NCBI GenBank assembly: GCA_018056405.1
Contig: JAGPFT010000100.1
Span: 1 to 8,322 of the forward strand
Direction of reading: 5' to 3'
Length of the DNA: 8,322 bases
Source of the DNA: Anaerolineae bacterium
GTDB taxonomy: Bacteria; Chloroflexota; Anaerolineae; Aggregatilineales; Aggregatilineaceae
Part shown: positions 5,650 through 8,322 of the stretch, in pieces
Numbering within the stretch: the first letter of the stretch is position 1
How the letters are laid out: every line of letters begins with the position of its first letter
Notes under the pieces: model-generated
Told to the model about the DNA's origin: nothing
Seen by the model: the letters and a program-made list of their open reading frames with translations, nothing else
The model's database searches: none
Made by a program: the position numbers and the translations under genes

Positions 5650-5688
5650 ACGTGCACTAGGGCGCTGCGCGCAGGACTCTCTGGGACC

Positions 5689-7467
5689 ATGATCCGCGAC
5701 GAGACTTTCAGCAGACGGCTCACCCTGGTCAGCGTGGGGCTGATCGGCATCAGCCTGGTGCTGCTGGTGCGTCTGCTTTCGTTCCAGTTCCGCATGAACC
5801 CGGAGATCAAGCAGGCGCTCGAAGACCAGGCCAAGAATCGCTACCAGCAGACAGTTGAGGTGCTGCCCAGGCGCGGCCAAATCTTCGACCGCAACGGGCA
5901 CCTCCTGGCGACCAACTCGTTTGAATACCGCATCGGCATCAGCCCCAACCAGGTTATTGACCGCCAGGCAGTGGCGATTGCGCTTGCGCCGCTGCTGGGC
6001 CTGCCGGAGAACCGTCTCTACGACCTGCTGCAACCCAACGCAGACGGCACTTTCCCACCGTATGTGCTGCTGGCCAGCCGCGTCAGCGCCGAGGTCGGGC
6101 AGGCCATTGCCGATCTGAGCGTGCCCGGCATCATCATCGAGCCGCTGCCGATCCGCATCTACCCGCAGGGTGAGCTAACCGCCCAGATCGTCGGCCTCTT
6201 TGCCGGGGCGGACGGGGCGCAGGCCAGCCAGGGCTACTACGGCGTGGAGGGCTACTACCAGACGCTGCTGGCCGGCCAGAGCAAGCGCGTCACCAAGAGC
6301 AACATCCCGCTGCTGGAGGAAAGCCAGACCCAGACCACCCGCGTCCGCGACGGGATGGACCTCATCCTGACCATTGACCGCGACTTGCAGTACCTCGCCC
6401 AGGAAGTGCTGGTGGGCTTTCTTGAGAAAGACCCGACGGCGACGGGCGGCACCATCCTGATCATGAACCCGCGCAACGGCGAAATCCTGGCGATGGCCAA
6501 CTACCCCTACTTTCAGCCCGGCGACCTGTCGGAAGAGAACATGAAGTACGCGCGCAACCAGGCCATCTCCGATGTGTACGAGCCGGGGTCGGTCTTCAAG
6601 GTGGTGACGATGGCTCTGGCGCTTGATGCCGGGACGCACGATCTCGACTGGTCGTACTACGATCCGGGGTGCTTTGAGGCGGGCGGCGTGGCCATCTGCA
6701 ACTGGGATCGCACCTCGCATGGCAATCCCGATTTCGCCCAGGTCTTCATTGACTCGCTAAACACCGGCACGGCTACCATCTACAAGGAGATCGGCCCGTA
6801 CACGGTCTATCCCAAGCTGCGCGAGTTCGGCATCGGCAGCCCTACCGGCGTAGACCTGGAGGGCGAATCGCCGGGCATCCTCGTCGAGCCGGGCGATCCA
6901 CTGTGGAGCGAGGCGCAGTTTCTCAACAACAGCTACGGCCAGGGTGTGTCGGTCACGCCTTTGCAGATGCTCACGGCGGCCAACGCCATTGCTAACGACG
7001 GGCTGATCATGCAGCCGCACATCGTCAAGGCGCGCATTGACGGCGGCCAGGTGATCGAGACGCAGCCGGCAGCCACTCGCCGCCCGATCAGCGAGGAAGC
7101 GGCACACAAAGCGCGCGACATCATGGTGCGCGTGCTGCGCGAGAGCAAGGAAATCGAGTTCGAGTTCCCCGGCTATACCATCGCTGGCAAGACGGGCACC
7201 GCCGAAATCCCCGCGCCCTATGGCTACGAGCCGTTCGCACCGGGCAACTCGATTGGCTCGTTCCTGGCCTTCTTGCCCGCCGATGATCCGGTGGTGTCCA
7301 TCCTGATTAAGCTGGATCGCCCCTGGGGATATTGGGGCAGCATGACCGCCGCGCCGCTGGCCCAGGAGTTGCTGGAGCGCCTGGTGGTGCTGATGGAGAT
7401 TCCGCCGGACACCCTGCGCTACCAGCTCGTTGCCCAGGGTGGCAACCCCCTCGCGCGCGAGTATTAG
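5689..7467 (+). CDS. ftsI: Septal peptidoglycan transpeptidase FtsI / class B penicillin-binding protein
   Basis: FtsI cross-links peptidoglycan stem peptides at the division septum, working with the FtsW glycosyltransferase and the FtsL complex. The 592-residue protein has a short cytoplasmic start, one membrane anchor (about 11-30, LTLVSVGLIGISLVLLVRLL), and a pedestal domain opening with RRGQIFDRNGHLLATN (61-76). The transpeptidase domain follows from about residue 250. Catalytic motifs are intact: SVFK with nucleophile S301 and K304, SLN (356-358), and KTGT (501-504). Spacing between them (about 52 and 145 residues) is normal. No PASTA domains follow, and the protein ends at 592. The ATG at 5689 places the membrane anchor properly, but no strong ribosome binding site is visible. 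About 310 bp of palindromic repeats separate it from ftsL. A SpoVD- or PbpB-like name is equivalent in family terms. Confidence 0.95.
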   Translation: MIRDETFSRRLTLVSVGLIGISLVLLVRLLSFQFRMNPEIKQALEDQAKNRYQQTVEVLPRRGQIFDRNGHLLATNSFEYRIGISPNQVIDRQAVAIALAPLLGLPENRLYDLLQPNADGTFPPYVLLASRVSAEVGQAIADLSVPGIIIEPLPIRIYPQGELTAQIVGLFAGADGAQASQGYYGVEGYYQTLLAGQSKRVTKSNIPLLEESQTQTTRVRDGMDLILTIDRDLQYLAQEVLVGFLEKDPTATGGTILIMNPRNGEILAMANYPYFQPGDLSEENMKYARNQAISDVYEPGSVFKVVTMALALDAGTHDLDWSYYDPGCFEAGGVAICNWDRTSHGNPDFAQVFIDSLNTGTATIYKEIGPYTVYPKLREFGIGSPTGVDLEGESPGILVEPGDPLWSEAQFLNNSYGQGVSVTPLQMLTAANAIANDGLIMQPHIVKARIDGGQVIETQPAATRRPISEEAAHKARDIMVRVLRESKEIEFEFPGYTIAGKTGTAEIPAPYGYEPFAPGNSIGSFLAFLPADDPVVSILIKLDRPWGYWGSMTAAPLAQELLERLVVLMEIPPDTLRYQLVAQGGNPLAREY

Positions 7468-7573
7468 GGTACGCGGGCTGGCCCGCCGGCGTCGGGAGTG
7501 AGAGAATAGCCTGCCCATAGTCCGGCAGGGAAAAGAGCGGCTCCAGCGGTGCCGCCGAGGATTGCGCCATCAT
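7468..7573. other. Spacer between ftsI and the receiver-like gene
   Basis: It holds two weak inverted repeats: GCGGGC/GCCCGC (7473-7486) and CCTGCC/GGCAGG (7510-7515, 7524-7529). Neither is followed by a T-tract. I see no clear promoter. Confidence 0.35.
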
Positions 7574-7984
7574 ATGCGTGAACCGCTCAGCCCGCGCGAC
7601 GCTCGTGTGCTCGTTGTAGAAGCGAACCCGCCTCGCTTCGTCTCCATTGCCCGCTTGCTGGTCCAGTTGGGCGTCATCCACTGTGAGTGGAAGATAAGCG
7701 GCTGGCAGGTCGTGCAGTTCGCCGATACGCTTCCCCCGCTCGACCTGATTCTGATGAACATTGCGCTGCCCTATGAGGATGGCGTTCAGGCGTTGCGTAA
7801 GATGCGCAGCCACCCGCGCCTGAGCAACACTCGCATCGTGGCGCTGGCGGAGGACGCCAGTCAGGAGGTGCAGGCCAGGGCGCGCGCGGCCCCCTTCGAC
7901 GGGCTGTTGAACACGCCGCTCAACGCGGATCGCTTCCCAGAGCAGATTCGGCGTTTGCTGGCCGGAGAAGCCGTGTGGGAGTAG
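7574..7984 (+). CDS. Degenerate response-regulator receiver-domain protein
   Basis: A 136-residue single-domain protein with the outline of a CheY-like receiver: VLVVEANPP (12-20) for the first strand and acidic pocket, PLDLILMNIALPYEDG (55-70) for the phosphorylation strand, IVALAED (88-94), and DGLLNTPLN (109-117) before the last helix. The residues that make a receiver work are missing. The second pocket acid is A17 or N18, the phospho-acceptor Asp is N62 ('LMNIALP' for 'LMDIxLP'), the switch Ser/Thr is A92, and the conserved Lys before Pro is T114. It therefore probably cannot be phosphorylated in the usual way and may act by protein binding. There is no output domain and no adjacent kinase. 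The ATG at 7574 was chosen. A TTG at 7562 is possible but has GAGG only one base away. The frame is intact, and sequence outside the active site still looks constrained. Confidence 0.8.
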   Translation: MREPLSPRDARVLVVEANPPRFVSIARLLVQLGVIHCEWKISGWQVVQFADTLPPLDLILMNIALPYEDGVQALRKMRSHPRLSNTRIVALAEDASQEVQARARAAPFDGLLNTPLNADRFPEQIRRLLAGEAVWE

Positions 7985-8006
7985 GGCGGCCACACGTCCC
8001 TACAGA

Positions 8007-8106
8007 ACCTCACCCCCAACCTCGCTATGCTCGGCCTGTCCCCTCCCGTTATGTATAGACCGGAGAGGGGGAAGCGAGGCGCGCCAGCGCCGAAGGGGGG
8101 GGAGGT
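8007..8106. repeat. Long palindromic repeat, copy 2
   Basis: Outer arms ACCTCACCCCC (8007-8017) and GGGGGGGAGGT (8096-8106) pair with one mismatch. Middle arms are TCGGC (8031-8035) and GCCGA (8089-8093). Inner arms are CCCCTC (8040-8045) and GAGGGG (8065-8070). It carries AGCGAGGCGCGCCA, as copy 1 at 4667-4753 does. In both copies the element is followed at once by TAAA and, 30-40 bases later, by GTTTTGCACAC (8147-8157 here, 4783-4793 there). Confidence 0.75.
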
Positions 8107-8215
8107 AAACCTGGGTGCAGCAGAGCGACGCCCCTCCCTGACTGGTTTTGCACACACCTTGCGGGCGGGGTGCAGAACGACCTGTCGCCAGGGGAAGTTC
8201 GGGAATGTTCGCTGA

Positions 8216-8322
8216 ACGCCTCCCCCCTCCATCCCCCTCTCCGGCAGAGCCAGAGAGGGGCGATCTGGCAAGCCGCTCACCCCTTCCCCTAGCTTTGCTG
8301 GGGGAAGGGGCCGGGGGATGGG
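8216..8322 (+). repeat. Composite two-hairpin repeat, copy 2 (cut by window end)
   Basis: This is the same order as at 3418-3535. The first hairpin is CCCCTCTC (8234-8241) with GAGAGGGG (8253-8260) and a GGC-AGA-GCC tip. The second has 14-base arms (8280-8293, 8297-8310). The tail CCGGGGGATGGG runs to the window end and completes a G4 pattern, with G runs at 8300-8304, 8307-8310, 8313-8317 and 8320-8322. With the preceding repeat it fills most of the gene-free 338 bp after 7984. I see no gene there. Confidence 0.75.

Noticed and set aside
5633..5688. MraZ-binding repeats before ftsI
   Set aside because: MraZ sites are spaced TGGG-type direct repeats. The sequence here is a single inverted repeat without them.
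3418..8322. CRISPR array
   Set aside because: The repeats are few, irregularly spaced, palindromic and interrupted by genes. There are no uniform spacers and no cas genes.

Overview
This 8.3 kb window is GC-rich, and every gene I support lies on the + strand. The layout suggests a member of the Chloroflexota (Anaerolineae-like). The grounds are an rsmH-ftsL-ftsI division block without mraZ, a secreted WD40 protein, a Dpp/Opp-type transporter, and intergenic spaces full of GC-rich palindromes built on CCCCCTCTCC-type arms. This lineage call is inference, not proof.

Left part (1-1921): the 3' end of a dipeptide/oligopeptide ABC transporter permease of the DppC/OppC type. After about 100 bp comes a 295-residue polytopic membrane protein resembling ABC-2 export permeases. 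A gap of about 236 bp then holds nested inverted repeats, an extended -10 promoter and a good ribosome binding site. Middle left (1922-3382): an exported seven-bladed WD40 beta-propeller protein with an N-terminal domain of uncertain type. Several blades are nearly identical at DNA level.

Middle and right (3383-7467): the cell-division and cell-wall block. RsmH methylates 16S rRNA. FtsL is a small bitopic divisome protein. FtsI is the class B penicillin-binding transpeptidase that makes septal peptidoglycan. In many bacteria these genes are packed tightly. Here they are separated by roughly 255 and 310 bp of palindromic repeats, and rsmH and ftsL each have a candidate promoter of their own. 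A small gene follows (7574-7984) whose product has a response-regulator receiver fold but has lost the phospho-acceptor Asp and the other key residues.

The most striking non-coding content is a set of mosaic hairpin elements at 3418-3578, 4667-4753, 5433-5607, 8007-8106 and 8216-8322. Two element types each occur twice in the same orientation. Several overlap strong G-quadruplex patterns on one strand or the other. I found no rRNA, tRNA, CRISPR array, transposase or convincing T-tailed intrinsic terminator.
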